From Dinoroseobacter shibae DFL 12 = DSM 16493 (GTDB taxonomy: Bacteria; Pseudomonadota; Alphaproteobacteria; Rhodobacterales; Rhodobacteraceae): DNA of 64,000 bases. The stretch spans positions 62,001 through 126,000 of the forward strand of contig NC_009956.1 of assembly GCF_000018145.1 (NCBI RefSeq), written 5' to 3'. This document shows, piece by piece, positions 63,343 through 64,000 of this stretch. Numbering within the stretch: position 1 is the stretch's first letter; each line of letters begins with the position of its first letter. Below the pieces are notes generated by a model that saw only the letters and a program-made list of their open reading frames with translations, did no database searches and was not told the DNA's origin. A program made the position numbers and the translations under genes.

Positions 63343-64000
63343 TCATGTGCGTTGGGGGGTGCCGGTCTGCATGCGGGCCCTGCCTGCGGCGAAAAGCGAG
63401 GCATAGGCGGGGACCAACAGCATCAAAAGGACGGAGGAGAACAGGATGCCGAAGCCGAGCGAGACGGCCGTGGGGATCAGGAACTGCGCCTGCACCGATG
63501 TTTCCAGGATCAGCGGCGTGACCCCGAGAAAGGTGGTCAGTGTCGTCAACGTGATGGGTCGGAACCGCCGCAGCGTGGCGCGCCGGATGGCCTCGTTCGG
63601 GTCGGTGCCCCTGGCCTCCTCGGCGAGTATGAAATCCACGATCAGAAGGGCCCCATTTACCACCACGCCCGACAGGCCGATGATGCCGAACATGCTCAGC
63701 AAGGTCAGGTTCATGCCCAGGGCCGCATGGGCCAACACCGCGCCCACGAAACCGAATGGCAGAACCAGCAGAACAATCAGGGGCCGGAGGTAACTGCCGA
63801 AGGCAAGGGCCAGCACCGCGTAGATACCGAACAGGGCCAGTCCGAAATTCTGTGTCAGCGAATTGGAAAAGCGGCCCGCCTCTTCCTGCTCGCCGCCGGC
63901 GGTGACTTCGAGGCCGGGGAAATCCGCTCGCAGGTCTGGCACGATCTGCGAAAGAACCCATTCGGTCTCGGCCCCGCCGGTTGTAAGGCCAGTGTTCACA
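63343..64000 (-). CDS. RND-family efflux pump, C-terminal part (partial)
   Basis: About 219 residues enter from the right edge and end at 63343. Four or more membrane helices and the typical RND segments are visible: LALAFGSYLRPLIVLLVLPFG, LSGVVVNGALLIVDFI and RRATLRRFRPITLTTLTTFLG. This is the second half of an AcrB/HAE1-type inner-membrane pump. The partner membrane-fusion protein is outside the window. Confidence 0.88.
   Translation of the reverse strand, partial: VNTGLTTGGAETEWVLSQIVPDLRADFPGLEVTAGGEQEEAGRFSNSLTQNFGLALFGIYAVLALAFGSYLRPLIVLLVLPFGFVGAVLAHAALGMNLTLLSMFGIIGLSGVVVNGALLIVDFILAEEARGTDPNEAIRRATLRRFRPITLTTLTTFLGVTPLILETSVQAQFLIPTAVSLGFGILFSSVLLMLLVPAYASLFAAGRARMQTGTPQRT

Overview
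The window looks like part of an extrachromosomal replicon (plasmid or chromid) of a marine Rhodobacteraceae-type alphaproteobacterium. It opens with a parA tail and a parB/repB gene followed by parS-like palindromes. Most genes are very GC-rich with alphaproteobacterial protein features. The gene set (exopolysaccharide, RTX secretion, caa3-type oxidase) is typical of roseobacter accessory replicons. No rRNA, tRNA or CRISPR array was seen. The assignment is an inference from content; no search was run.

Region 1 (1-1.8 kb) is the partition module. Region 2 (1.8-32.7 kb) is a large exopolysaccharide and secretion locus. It holds a CapD/WbpM-type nucleotide-sugar 4,6-dehydratase, yjbH, yjbF and a small YjbE-like secreted protein, UDP-glucose dehydrogenase, a heparinase II/III-like protein, two polysaccharide pyruvyl transferases, two intact sulfotransferases and a third broken one, a 1302-residue multi-glycosyltransferase, a coiled-coil partner sharing its N-terminal module, galE, a secreted trypsin-like protease and two large RTX proteins, one with a glycosidase-like head. 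Together they suggest an acidic, pyruvylated and sulfated polysaccharide with type I-secreted matrix proteins.

Region 3 (32.7-44.0 kb) is a mobile-element island of lower GC. It contains a Tn5053/Tn402-like transposon (tniA, tniB, resolvase) next to the truncated sulfotransferase, an isolated thiC with a TPP riboswitch, an IS1182-family element, a low-GC patch with a broken gene and two small Cys-rich proteins, and an IS6-family element that truncates a membrane protein.

Region 4 (44.0-64.0 kb) reads as a stress and respiration island: DedA-like protein, MATE transporter, phospholipase D-like protein, HdeD-like protein, a tightly coupled ten-gene operon, MgtC-like protein, GH13 alpha-glucosidase, two short-chain dehydrogenases and the end of an RND pump. 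The operon encodes a GMC dehydrogenase with its small subunit, four c-type haem proteins including CtaC, a fused CtaD-CtaE oxidase, CtaG and a Tat-type flavin amine oxidase. Five upstream regions carry GGAAC-N17/18-GTT-like sequences (four exact in both boxes, one with ATT), the recognition pattern of EcfG, the alphaproteobacterial general-stress sigma factor. Two of them lie back to back and form a perfect palindrome. The oxidase keeps its haem and copper ligands but lacks the K-pathway lysine, the subunit II K-pathway glutamate and two conserved D-pathway asparagines, so its proton path is probably unusual.
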